Below, in pieces: positions 55,732-64,000 of a stretch of 64,000 nucleotides of DNA. The position numbers and the translations under genes were made by a program. The stretch spans positions 434,001-498,000 of the forward strand of contig NZ_FQXQ01000003.1 of the NCBI RefSeq assembly GCF_900130035.1, written 5' to 3'. The notes under the pieces were generated by a model that saw only the letters and a list, made by a program, of their open reading frames with translations, did no database searches and was not told where the DNA came from. This DNA comes from Wenyingzhuangia marina. GTDB taxonomy: Bacteria; Bacteroidota; Bacteroidia; Flavobacteriales; Flavobacteriaceae. Within the stretch, counting starts at the first letter, position 1. Each line of letters opens with the position of its first letter.

Positions 55732-56924
55732 TTTTTTAATAGAATTAAGTTAATTGAAAAGCTGTTTTTTTGACCTCTAAATTTTTTTGGAGTCTCTAAG
55801 TTGTTAAGTTGATGAATATAACGAAGAGAAATCTCTGCATTAAAGTTATTAAAGCTCTTGTGAAATCCTAGTCCAGCTAAAAGGCCTATTTGAATTTTAT
55901 TAATTTCAAAATCATTATTATTGTTCATACTGTAAACAATATTATTATTGTTTACAGTATCTTCATAATTAACTACGTTGTATTTAATATGATAATCAAT
56001 ATTTGAACCTCCTTGAAAATATAAACTAGAAGGTCTTTTTGAAAAAGCATATTTAAAAGATATTGGTATTGATAAAGTTGTTAAATCTATATAAGAATCA
56101 TAGTTTTTAAGATTTCCATATTTATAATCTGTATTGTTTGATGAATAACTAGATTTTGAAAAAAGTAATTCTCCTTGATATGACATTTTTTGAGAAATTC
56201 TAGGAGATTTAATAGATATTAATAATCCAAAAGTTGGGGATATTGAATTGTCTTTAATATATGAATACTTACTGGATTTATTACGTGCTTTGATATATGA
56301 TTTTTTGATTCCAACGATAGCTCCATACTCAATAATATTCCATTTTAAATTAGATTTAAACTCTTTGTAATTACTTCCTTTACATTTATTGTACTGAATA
56401 ATTAAATTAGTTAAATCTTTTTCGTTGTATTTTAAATTTACAATTATTTCACTAGCATTGGTTAAGCAATCACTAATGAAATAGGAAACAATTCCTTTCC
56501 ATCGGTTGTTTCGAACACTAACTTTTCCAATCAAACGATTTACTTCAACATTCATTATTTCTGATTTTAAATCAAAAATTTCATCATTTTTTTGTAAGTG
56601 AAACATTTCTCTTGATTTGTAAAGGCTAGTGTGTCCCTTGACTAAATATTCTGCAAATTCACCAACAGCAATTCTAGATCGATAGGCTTTATAGTTGTTA
56701 TATCCAAATTCATATATTTCATTAGGGAAATATTCTTTAGTATCATTTCCTTTTTTGAATAAACAGGAAACATAATTTTTCGAATCTGGACGATACTTTA
56801 CTTTACCATAAATAGTATCCTTTTTAAGGGTGATAATGTACCCGTCTTTGAAAGATTTTTGACCAAATGATTTTACACATAAGAGCATAACCATTGTCAA
56901 AGTAATCATAAGTTTTTTTTTCAT
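55728..56924 (-). CDS. Outer-membrane protein with C-terminal PorT-like barrel
   Basis: 398 residues from ATG 56924, chosen because it starts a clean signal peptide (MKKKLMITLTMVMLLCVKSFGQ); a longer frame to 56999 is less likely. Residues about 25-130 hold a repeated strand unit (GYIITLKKDTIYGKVKYR) common in flavobacterial secreted proteins. The last 200 residues are barrel strands (YGAIVGIKKSYIK to FSINLILLKK). Function unknown. Confidence 0.7.
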   Translation of the reverse strand: MKKKLMITLTMVMLLCVKSFGQKSFKDGYIITLKKDTIYGKVKYRPDSKNYVSCLFKKGNDTKEYFPNEIYEFGYNNYKAYRSRIAVGEFAEYLVKGHTSLYKSREMFHLQKNDEIFDLKSEIMNVEVNRLIGKVSVRNNRWKGIVSYFISDCLTNASEIIVNLKYNEKDLTNLIIQYNKCKGSNYKEFKSNLKWNIIEYGAIVGIKKSYIKARNKSSKYSYIKDNSISPTFGLLISIKSPRISQKMSYQGELLFSKSSYSSNNTDYKYGNLKNYDSYIDLTTLSIPISFKYAFSKRPSSLYFQGGSNIDYHIKYNVVNYEDTVNNNNIVYSMNNNNDFEINKIQIGLLAGLGFHKSFNNFNAEISLRYIHQLNNLETPKKFRGQKNSFSINLILLKK

Positions 56925-57071
56925 AGCATATGTTAAAATAGTCAAACTATTATCTAAGTCTCTAATTCTGTTTAAATTTTCAGAAAAAGAATAAAACAAC
57001 TCAAAAGTGTAGTTTTAACATTTTTATATAAAAGTAAAAAAAATGCTTTAAAAAAGCGATTCAATAGTTTT

Positions 57072-57773
57072 TTAATATAAAGCAACAGCCATTCCTAATA
57101 AAATGGCAATAAATTTAGGGTAACTAAATTTATGATTTTCGGAACTTTCAAAAAGAATTACAGTAGAAATATGTAAGAAAATACCTATGATTAATGCGGT
57201 GATTTGATGTTGGTAATCTTGAAAAAAAAGAATTTTAGAAGCTAAAAAACTTCCTAAAGGACTCATTAAAGCAAAGGTAGTCATGAAGAAAACAACCTTT
57301 TTTAAATCGTACTCATGTTTTAAAAAGAATGAAGTCAATACAATTCCTACAGGAACTTTATGAATTACAATGGCCCATAAAAAAGACTGATTATTAGCAT
57401 ATCCTAAGGGAATTCCTTCGGAGAATGCATGAAGACACAAACTTATAAACAACATCCAAGGAAATTGTTTTTTAGCATCGTGAATATGTACGTGCCCGTG
57501 TTCTGCTCCTTTAGAAAAAGATTCTAAAACTAGTTGAATGATAATTCCAATCAGAATAAAAACTCCTATCATTTTAGAGTTTATGGTTTCTGAATGTCCA
57601 TGGTCATGATCTAAAATACCAAAAGCTTCAGGTAACAAATGGCTGATAGTCATAGATAGTAAATACGCACCACTAAAAGATAGTAGTAACTGGATAAACT
57701 TTTTATTTGGGTGACTAATGCTTACAAATAATACACTTACTAATACAGAAGCAATTAAATAAACGTAGATCAT
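57072..57773 (-). CDS. ZIP-family metal transporter
   Basis: 233 residues, seven to eight membrane segments. A His-rich loop (HDHGHSE and HGHVHIHD) and the conserved LHAFSEGIPLGYA and VIHKVPVGIVLTSFF in TM4/TM5 give the ZIP metal site. It likely imports zinc or a similar divalent metal. Its ATG overlaps the stop of the methyltransferase gene (ATGA). Confidence 0.92.
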   Translation of the reverse strand: MIYVYLIASVLVSVLFVSISHPNKKFIQLLLSFSGAYLLSMTISHLLPEAFGILDHDHGHSETINSKMIGVFILIGIIIQLVLESFSKGAEHGHVHIHDAKKQFPWMLFISLCLHAFSEGIPLGYANNQSFLWAIVIHKVPVGIVLTSFFLKHEYDLKKVVFFMTTFALMSPLGSFLASKILFFQDYQHQITALIIGIFLHISTVILFESSENHKFSYPKFIAILLGMAVALY

Positions 57774-58501
57774 TTTGTTAAAATAAGTATAAGTCTATCA
57801 GAATTTTCGATATCAAATTCTGATAATTGATAGTCTCCAAAGATATGTTTAATTTTTAAATTGGCTTGCTTAGAATAGTGTTTGAATTTGTCTAAATCAA
57901 TAGCTTTTACACGTTCTTGAAAATAGAGTTCTTCACCGTCTTCAGTCAAATTTATTTCTTTGGTAATAAAACCATCAGTTAGGTGTCTTTTAATACGAAA
58001 CTCAATGTCATCACGTTCAATTACTTCAGCATTTACAAGGTTTTTAATTACTTTTTTTACATTCATATAATCAATAACTGCAACACCATCTTTGTTTAAA
58101 CAAGTTTCAATATTCTGCAAAACTTTAATATCGTCATTGTCGTCATCAAAATAACCAAAACTGGTAAACATATTAAAAACTGCATCTACCTTTATAGAAA
58201 AAGGTTTACGCATGTCTTGAACAATAAATTTTAAGGTACTATTGGCAAACTGATTGGCGTAATCAATACTATTTTCCGATAAATCTGCACCGATAACAGG
58301 ATAACCAAGTGTGTTTAAAAAGATTGAATGTCTTCCTTTTCCACAAGCTAAATCTAAAATTGAATTGTTTTTAGGGAGTTTTAAAAATGAAACCAAGTTT
58401 TGCATAAATACTTTGGCTTCATCGTTGTTTCTGTTTTTATATAAAATATGATAATAGCGAGTGTTAAACCATTCGCTAAACCAAGTTTTAGTGTTTTCCA
58501 T
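57770..58501 (-). CDS. Class I SAM-dependent methyltransferase
   Basis: 243 residues with motif I ILDLACGKGRHSIFLNTLG, motif II-like VIGADLSENSIDYA and motif IV FNMFTSFGYFDDD. The fold is clear; the substrate is not. It overlaps the ZIP transporter gene by 4 bp. A minus-strand TAAATTTG lies at 58529-58522 upstream of the start. Confidence 0.88.
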   Translation of the reverse strand: MENTKTWFSEWFNTRYYHILYKNRNNDEAKVFMQNLVSFLKLPKNNSILDLACGKGRHSIFLNTLGYPVIGADLSENSIDYANQFANSTLKFIVQDMRKPFSIKVDAVFNMFTSFGYFDDDNDDIKVLQNIETCLNKDGVAVIDYMNVKKVIKNLVNAEVIERDDIEFRIKRHLTDGFITKEINLTEDGEELYFQERVKAIDLDKFKHYSKQANLKIKHIFGDYQLSEFDIENSDRLILILTK

Positions 58502-58576
58502 GTACTTTTTTAATTGAACCTCAAATTTAGTTAATTTATTCTTTAGTAGTTTTATTCAAAAGACATTACAAACAAT

Positions 58577-58584
58577 TACTTTTG
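58577..58584 (+). promoter_or_regulatory. Candidate -7 element TACTTTTG
   Basis: A TAnnTTTG match 22 nt before ATG 58607. Confidence 0.35.
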
Positions 58585-58606
58585 TAGTCTAAAAATATAT
58601 AAGTAC

Positions 58607-59776
58607 ATGGGAGTTAATTTTAAAATGGTAGCCATTACCTTACAAGGTCTAGAAGAAGTTTTAAGCAATGAGTTAAAGCAATTGGGAGCTCAGGATGTAA
58701 AAGCTGGAGTTAGAATGGTAGAGTTTGTTGGTGATGAGGGATTTATGTACAAAGCAAATTTGTATTTAAGAACGGCCATTAGAATTTTAAAACCTATTAT
58801 TAAGTTTAAAGTAAAGAACGAAGACGATTTATATAAGAATTTATTAAAAATTCGTTGGGAAAAATATTTAGATGTTCATGGAACTTTTGCTACCAAAGGA
58901 ACCAATCAGTATAGTGGAATTACTAGTAATACTCATTATTTGGCTTTAAAAACCAAAGATGCCATTGCTGATTATTTTATGGCAAAACATGATGCAAGAC
59001 CTGATGTTGACATCAAACATCCAGATTTAAAGGTAAATGTACATATTGATAGATATGGATTTTGTACGGTTTCTTTAGATAGTTCTGGAGATTCTTTACA
59101 CAAAAGAGGGTATAGAATGAACACCAACTTGGCTCCAATAAACGAAGTGTTGGCTGCAGGTTTGGTTTTGTTGTCTGGATATGATGGAGAAGAAAATTTT
59201 ATAGATCCTATGTGTGGTTCTGCTACTATTTTAATAGAGGCAGCTATGGTTGCTTGTAACATTCCGGCAAACATTAATAGAAAAGAATTTGCTTTTGAAA
59301 AATGGAAAGATTATGATGAAAATTTGTTTTTTGCCATTCAAGATTCTTTAATCAAAAAAATTAGAGATCCTAAATGTAAAATTATGGGATTTGACAAAGC
59401 CCCATCAGCAGTAAGAAAAGCGAATGAAAACATTGCTAGTGCCAATTTAGAAGAGTTTATAGGAGTACATCATATTAACTTTTTTAATTCTAAAAAAGAA
59501 GTATTTGGACCCACTACTATTTTGTTTAACCCACCTTACGGGGAGCGTTTAAAGTTAGATAATATTGAAGGTTTCTACAAAAGCATAGGAGATACTTTAA
59601 AGCATCATTATCATAATTCTAGTGCTTGGTTTATTACTTCAGATATTGAAGCATTAAAACATGTAGGATTAAAAACAAGTAGAAGGATTGCTATTAAAAA
59701 CAGTGATTTAGACTGTAAGTTTGTGAAATACGAAATTTACGAAGGAAGTAAAAAAGCGAAAAAGAACGATTATTAG
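58607..59776 (+). CDS. THUMP-domain rRNA methyltransferase (RlmL/YpsC-like)
   Basis: 389 residues. A ferredoxin-like and THUMP part (about 1-160) is followed by a Rossmann methyltransferase with ENFIDPMCGSATILIEAAMVACNIP and the N6/N2-type motif FNPPYGERL. This fits the RlmL N-terminal half/YpsC group, which methylates guanine in 23S rRNA. ATG 58625 is an alternative start. Single gene with its own terminator. Confidence 0.92.
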   Translation: MGVNFKMVAITLQGLEEVLSNELKQLGAQDVKAGVRMVEFVGDEGFMYKANLYLRTAIRILKPIIKFKVKNEDDLYKNLLKIRWEKYLDVHGTFATKGTNQYSGITSNTHYLALKTKDAIADYFMAKHDARPDVDIKHPDLKVNVHIDRYGFCTVSLDSSGDSLHKRGYRMNTNLAPINEVLAAGLVLLSGYDGEENFIDPMCGSATILIEAAMVACNIPANINRKEFAFEKWKDYDENLFFAIQDSLIKKIRDPKCKIMGFDKAPSAVRKANENIASANLEEFIGVHHINFFNSKKEVFGPTTILFNPPYGERLKLDNIEGFYKSIGDTLKHHYHNSSAWFITSDIEALKHVGLKTSRRIAIKNSDLDCKFVKYEIYEGSKKAKKNDY

Positions 59777-59795
59777 GGGTTAAAATCTACTACAA

Positions 59796-59835
59796 AAAAA
59801 AGAGCTTTCTGTGAATTTTCAGAAAGCTCTTTTTT
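59796..59835. terminator. Bidirectional terminator
   Basis: A perfect 16-bp stem (59796-59811 with 59820-59835), 8-nt loop, T-runs both sides. It ends the THUMP methyltransferase gene and the capsule export operon. Confidence 0.9.
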
Positions 59836-60128
59836 TAATCTATGGTATCGTATTCAATTAGATATAAATACTCATCGTCTTTTTTGTAATGATATTTTTC
59901 ACGTGCATAATTATTAATGTTTTTTTGCACAGCATGTTCTTCTATTGTTTTTCTATTCTTTTTAATTTCTGATTTATAAAAATCGATAGATTTTTCTAAT
60001 TTGTTAATTTCTCTGTTATATTCTAGTTGATACAAATAAGAGTTTGAGTCAAAAAATAGCATCCAAATAATAAAAGTGATAATAACAATTGGTCCAATTA
60101 TTTTTTTGTTTTTTAAATTAAGCTTCAT
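59835..60128 (-). CDS. DivIC/FtsB-like septum formation protein
   Basis: 97 residues: a membrane helix (about 10-27), then a coiled coil (about 32-70) and a C-terminal NNYAREKYHYKKDDEYLYLIE segment typical of the DivIC/FtsB family, which links divisome proteins in the periplasm. Its ATG overlaps the Wzc stop as TAATG, so translation is coupled to the capsule kinase gene. That is an unusual neighbour for a division gene. Confidence 0.85.
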   Translation of the reverse strand: MKLNLKNKKIIGPIVIITFIIWMLFFDSNSYLYQLEYNREINKLEKSIDFYKSEIKKNRKTIEEHAVQKNINNYAREKYHYKKDDEYLYLIEYDTID

Positions 60129-62602
60129 TATATCCCCTTTTTAGGTTTGATAATATTTTTAATACGGGTTCTTAATGACATGCTGTCATCGGTATGATGT
60201 CCATATGAGTAAGATCCATATCCATAACCATATCCATAACCATACCTGTATCCATATTTAGAGGTTTGAGCAAAATCATTAATAATAAAAGCAATGTTCT
60301 GTACTTCATTGTTTGTATATTTTTGATCAATCATTTTCATCATTCCTTTCTTAGTGTATCCTTGTCTGGTTACGTAAATATTTGCATCTGCAAAATCCAT
60401 TAAATCTAAAGCATCGGATACCAAACCAATAGGAGGCGTGTCTATAATAATATAATCATATTTCCTTTTTAATATTTCGAATAAATCTTTAGTTGCATCA
60501 CTTAAAATTAATTCAGATGGGTTAGGAGGAATGGTTCCTGTGGCAATTATCTCAAGATTTTCTATCTCGGTTTTTTGTGTTACTAGCTCTAAAGATTGTT
60601 GCCCAATTATATAATCTACCAATCCATAGTCATTTTCTAAATGGAAGTCTTTGTGGATTTTAGGTTTTCTTAAATCAAATCCTAAAAGAATGGTTTTTTT
60701 ACCACTCATTGCAAAAGAACATGCAATGTTCATGGAGGTCACAGTTTTTCCTTCACCACTTATGGAAGAAGTACATAAAATGGTTTTGTTAGGTTTTTTT
60801 AAATCTTCTTTGTGAAATAAATATGGAATATTAGATCTTAAAGCTCTATATGATTCAGAGACTGCTGATTTGGGGTTGTTAAACAATACTAAGTTAGAAT
60901 TATCATTATTTTTACCTATAACTCCCAGAACAGGAATATGGTATAATCGTTCTAATTGGTCTACTGTGTATATGTTATCGTCTAGCGCTTCTATAATCGT
61001 AATAAAAATTAATGGTAATATAATGGCTAATAAAATAGCAACAACATAATTAAATGATGATTTTTTAGCCAATGGTCCTTGGCCAATATCTTTTGCGTTG
61101 TCAATAATTTTAATACTTGATGAGTTTGCAGCAATGGCTGCTCCAGCATCGTAACTTTTTTGTTTTAAAAGACTGTAGTTGCTTTCAGAAACAGTATAAT
61201 TTTTTTCTAACTGAATTAACTGATATTCTTTAAGAGGTAAATCTTTAATAGAAGTTTTAATATTGTCTAATTCTTCGGTTACTTTACGAGCTTTAAAAGC
61301 ATTGTATTCAATCAAAGCATCAATTCTACTTTTTATATTTTGTTTAGAGAGTTTAATTTTATTTTCTAATTCAATAAACTCAGGATGTGTAGGATATATA
61401 TGGTTAGATAATAGTTTTTGTTTTAATAATAAGAAGTTAATTAACTCTGTAATATTGGTTTGTAATCCCACATCTCCTAATTCTGCTAAAGGAATATTTT
61501 TAATATCAACATCGTTTGTAAGTTCATTGTTTTTAAGTCTTAACAATAACTCAGTGTTGTTTTTTATTTCTTTTTGTTGATTGGTATAATTTAAAATTTC
61601 TTGATAAGCTTGTTCTCCTTCATTAGATAAATTTACAGCATTTCTAGATTTAAAATTAATCAATTGATTTTCTAGTTCTTTTAATTTATCTGATTCTACA
61701 TAAAATAAAGAATCAATAAATTTTTTGGTTTTTACTGCATATTCAATTTTTGTTTCTTTTTCAGCTTTTTCAAGAACGTATATAGTTTTATTAATGTAAT
61801 CAATCAAACGTTTTTTGTTTGCTCCTTGTAAGCTTAAATTAAGTAATGATGTTCCCATTACAGCTGTGCTGATGTCAATATTTTTATAATTGGCAACAGT
61901 TGCATTAAAAGAACCAAAACTAATATAATATGGGGTGTTTAATGTTGGTTTATCAACCAAATGGAGATCAAATTCACAAAAAGGAGTGATAATACTTTTT
62001 GTAATATCAAAAGATTTAGTGAAATTTTCAGTATTTAAATCAATAGATTTAGAAGTGTGATCTGTATAGTTGTATAAATTAAGACTAGTTTCCTGATCCT
62101 TTAAGTCTAAAGAAATCTCTACCGTTTTTTCATCGGTAAAAACCAATTGAATTTTATTTCCTTGAACTTGATAGCTTTTAGGATTATTTATTTTAATTAC
62201 AAAAGGAGTGTATCCATAAACATCCTTATATCTTGTTTCTAAAAGTATCTTTTCTTTTTTTAAGTAATTAATGTAAAACTGTAATTCAGAAACAACTTTT
62301 TCGTTATGGGTTCTAGATTTAAAATCTGCTTTTACAGATTCTACCATATTACTTGCTCCACCCCAATTAAAAGAAATATTGGTGCTGCTAGATAGCATTG
62401 GGTTCGATTTTTCATCAATAGTAATTAAACTATTAATTTTGTAAGTATCTGTACCCATCATATTTTTGTACTTAGCAAATGCTAATGATATCACAACAGA
62501 TAAAACAAACAGTTTCCAATAACTAAAAACTTTAAGTAAATAACTTTTGATATCAATGGATCCAAATTCCTTGGTAAGATCTTTTATGTTCTTTGTAGAC
62601 AT
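60128..62602 (-). CDS. Wzc-like polysaccharide chain-length regulator with tyrosine kinase domain
   Basis: 824 residues. Wzz domain about 15-120 with a first membrane helix at about 30-45, long coiled coil about 290-490, GNVR-type region, second helix about 525-545 (NYVVAILLAIILPLIFI). BY-kinase domain: Walker A SGEGKT near 613-618, Walker A' LLGFDLRKPK, Walker B YIIIDTPP. The tail has nine Tyr within 20 residues (about 786-806), the autophosphorylation cluster. With Wza it forms a capsule or exopolysaccharide export system across the envelope. Confidence 0.94.
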   Translation of the reverse strand: MSTKNIKDLTKEFGSIDIKSYLLKVFSYWKLFVLSVVISLAFAKYKNMMGTDTYKINSLITIDEKSNPMLSSSTNISFNWGGASNMVESVKADFKSRTHNEKVVSELQFYINYLKKEKILLETRYKDVYGYTPFVIKINNPKSYQVQGNKIQLVFTDEKTVEISLDLKDQETSLNLYNYTDHTSKSIDLNTENFTKSFDITKSIITPFCEFDLHLVDKPTLNTPYYISFGSFNATVANYKNIDISTAVMGTSLLNLSLQGANKKRLIDYINKTIYVLEKAEKETKIEYAVKTKKFIDSLFYVESDKLKELENQLINFKSRNAVNLSNEGEQAYQEILNYTNQQKEIKNNTELLLRLKNNELTNDVDIKNIPLAELGDVGLQTNITELINFLLLKQKLLSNHIYPTHPEFIELENKIKLSKQNIKSRIDALIEYNAFKARKVTEELDNIKTSIKDLPLKEYQLIQLEKNYTVSESNYSLLKQKSYDAGAAIAANSSSIKIIDNAKDIGQGPLAKKSSFNYVVAILLAIILPLIFITIIEALDDNIYTVDQLERLYHIPVLGVIGKNNDNSNLVLFNNPKSAVSESYRALRSNIPYLFHKEDLKKPNKTILCTSSISGEGKTVTSMNIACSFAMSGKKTILLGFDLRKPKIHKDFHLENDYGLVDYIIGQQSLELVTQKTEIENLEIIATGTIPPNPSELILSDATKDLFEILKRKYDYIIIDTPPIGLVSDALDLMDFADANIYVTRQGYTKKGMMKMIDQKYTNNEVQNIAFIINDFAQTSKYGYRYGYGYGYGYGSYSYGHHTDDSMSLRTRIKNIIKPKKGI

Positions 62603-62611
62603 TAACTTGTT

Positions 62612-63391
62612 TTATAATGAATTAATGAATAAAAATGTAGTTACTGCCACTGTAAATGTAGACAAAATAGTATTGAATACACTTAAACCAGTAGTCCCCA
62701 CGCCAATAGGTTTTTGTTTAATAGGTTTAACATTGATAATATCATTGTTTTTAATTAAAAAAACTTCAGAATTAAAAGTGTTGATATCAGTAAGATCAAT
62801 TTCATATTTTTTTAATCCACCTTCTTCTTGTCTAATAACTTCTACATTGGTTCTGTTCCCGTATTCTGTAATGTCTCCAGAATTTGCTATGGCATCAATA
62901 ATATTGGCTTCGTATTGCATTAAATAATTGGTTCCAGGTTTTCCTATTTGTCCTAGAATAGTATATTTAATTCCAGCATATTTTACTTCAACAAAAAAAC
63001 TATTTGTGTTTTGAATATATTTAGCCAATTCTTTTTCAATATTAACTCTAATTTCATCAATTGAGAATCCAAGAACATTCATTTCTCCAATATAGGGAAG
63101 TCTTATGTTTCCATGCGAATCTATTCTATAACCAGATAAATAAGGATTTATATTAATCCCTCCATTAGTTTGTTGTCCGCTATTGGCTAAAGAATTAAAA
63201 AAAGCTGTTAATTCTTGATTCTCAGAAGATACTTTAATAATAAGGATATCATTTACTTGAGTTTTAAAAGTTTTGTGTTGCAAGTTGTAAATTTCATCAG
63301 AAGTACTTCCTTGTAAATAGGTTGTTCTTTTGTTACTAACACAAGAAATTAAAAAACTTAAAGATAAAAAGGCAATAAGGAGTTTTTTCAT
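62612..63391 (-). CDS. Wza-like polysaccharide export lipoprotein
   Basis: 259 residues with lipobox FLISC (Cys 17). The Poly_export domain (about 40-125, with SGYRIDSHGNIRLPYIGEMNVLG) and a SLBB-type domain (about 135-200, with VKYAGIKYTILGQIGKPG) are followed by a C-terminal hydrophobic stretch (NTILSTFTVAVTTFLFI). It is the outer-membrane exit of the polysaccharide export system; Wzc starts 10 nt downstream. Confidence 0.94.
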   Translation of the reverse strand: MKKLLIAFLSLSFLISCVSNKRTTYLQGSTSDEIYNLQHKTFKTQVNDILIIKVSSENQELTAFFNSLANSGQQTNGGININPYLSGYRIDSHGNIRLPYIGEMNVLGFSIDEIRVNIEKELAKYIQNTNSFFVEVKYAGIKYTILGQIGKPGTNYLMQYEANIIDAIANSGDITEYGNRTNVEVIRQEEGGLKKYEIDLTDINTFNSEVFLIKNNDIINVKPIKQKPIGVGTTGLSVFNTILSTFTVAVTTFLFINSL

Positions 63392-63488
63392 TTAACTAAA
63401 ATAATGGCTCTAACCACAAATATAAAACTATAAATTTGAGTATCTAATTTTAATTTGCTTTACTTTTACGCCTGTTTTATTGCGATAT

Positions 63489-64000
63489 ATGATTAAAAAA
63501 TACATAAAATTTTTATTAAAAGCAACCAATCAACATGGAGTACATTCTCCTTTTATTTATAGTTTGGTTACTCAGTGCATTTACAAAAAATCTTCTTTTT
63601 CAATTTTAAATGAATTTGAGTACTATAAAAAAGTACTTGAAAATAACCATACAGAAATCACTATAACCGATTTTGGTGCTGGTTCTAAGGTTTTTAAAGA
63701 CAATAAAAGAAAAGTATCCGATTTGGTTAGCAAGGTAAGTGTTTCAAAAAAATATGCATTGTTATTAAATAGACTTGTTCATCATCTAAATATAAATTAT
63801 GCACTAGAACTTGGTACTTCTGTAGGTTTGGGAACGGCTTCTTTATGTTTTAATAATATAAATATTAAGGTTGATACTATTGAAGGTTGTGATAAAATTT
63901 TAGAGATAGCTCAAAAACAATTCAAAAATTACAAACTTCAAGATCAAATTACTACTTATTGTGGTGACTTTTCAGATGTGTTACCCTTGTTATCGGTTAA
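63489..64000 (+). CDS. Class I SAM-dependent methyltransferase, N-terminal part
   Basis: Open from ATG 63489 to the right edge, about 170 residues visible. The beginning ATNQHGVHSPFIYSLVTQ and the SAM loop NYALELGTSVGLGTASL (about 120-136) are typical of a flavobacterial O-methyltransferase-like family. An extra GAGSKVF segment lies at about 63. The end is outside the window, so length and substrate cannot be judged. It is divergent from the wza gene. Confidence 0.8.
   Translation, partial: MIKKYIKFLLKATNQHGVHSPFIYSLVTQCIYKKSSFSILNEFEYYKKVLENNHTEITITDFGAGSKVFKDNKRKVSDLVSKVSVSKKYALLLNRLVHHLNINYALELGTSVGLGTASLCFNNINIKVDTIEGCDKILEIAQKQFKNYKLQDQITTYCGDFSDVLPLLSV

Noticed and set aside
60180-60270. 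Short GlyTyr codon repeat as a mobile or slippage repeat
   Set aside because: It encodes the expected C-terminal tyrosine cluster of BY-kinases.

Overview
The window is about 64 kb of a low-GC chromosome from a member of the Bacteroidota, very probably a marine Flavobacteriaceae. Supporting signs are two SusC/SusD pairs, many short signal peptides and lipoboxes, PorT-like beta-barrels, promoter elements of the TAnnTTTG type, and family-specific genes such as DUF1573, NamZ/DUF1343 and the small CASQ...CGFCG membrane protein. No rRNA, tRNA, CRISPR array, integrase or transposase was recognised. The genus cannot be fixed from what I can see.

Layout. 1-7.9 kb: the end of a zinc metalloprotease, a SusC/SusD pair, two lipoproteins (one M48-like). 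7.9-9.0 kb: a small region of gene decay. 9.0-15.2 kb: a second, minus-strand SusC/SusD operon with two accessory surface lipoproteins. 15.9-19.7 kb: hemN with a Cys-rich partner gene, divergent from a YkgJ-type protein. 20.1-26.5 kb: two barrels, then a PAS histidine kinase, a receiver-CRP fusion regulator and a baeRF-MscS-AI-2E operon. 26.4-28.9 kb: NamZ head-to-head with a LolC/E-type permease. 28.9-29.7 kb: a tandem array of about 160-bp hairpin repeats. 29.7-35.1 kb: lipA, two permeases, an ECF sigma factor, a glycosyltransferase and a small Cys-rich membrane protein. 35.5-54.9 kb: mostly housekeeping (proB, murB, PL11 lyase, YitT, proC, aminotransferase, DUF1573, valS, DUF3360 permease, aldo/keto reductase, nitroreductase, selO-GNAT-msrA-msrB, CNNM/CBS protein, Zn-ribbon SDR). 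54.9-64 kb: truncated haemoglobin, surface proteins, ZIP transporter, methyltransferases, and a capsule export pair (Wza, Wzc) followed by a DivIC/FtsB-like gene.

How genes may work together. The hemN operon and the baeRF-MscS operon each carry a palindrome with the FNR/CRP core TGAT-N4-ATCA, and the CRP-like receiver fusion lies between them, which suggests a shared oxygen or redox response. SelO with MsrA and MsrB forms a redox-repair cluster. The glycosyltransferase, sigma factor, Nramp-like and APC genes overlap and look co-transcribed. The strongest unexplained structure is the tandem hairpin array at 28.96-29.70 kb, whose units alternate A-B-A-B and show two covarying base pairs.
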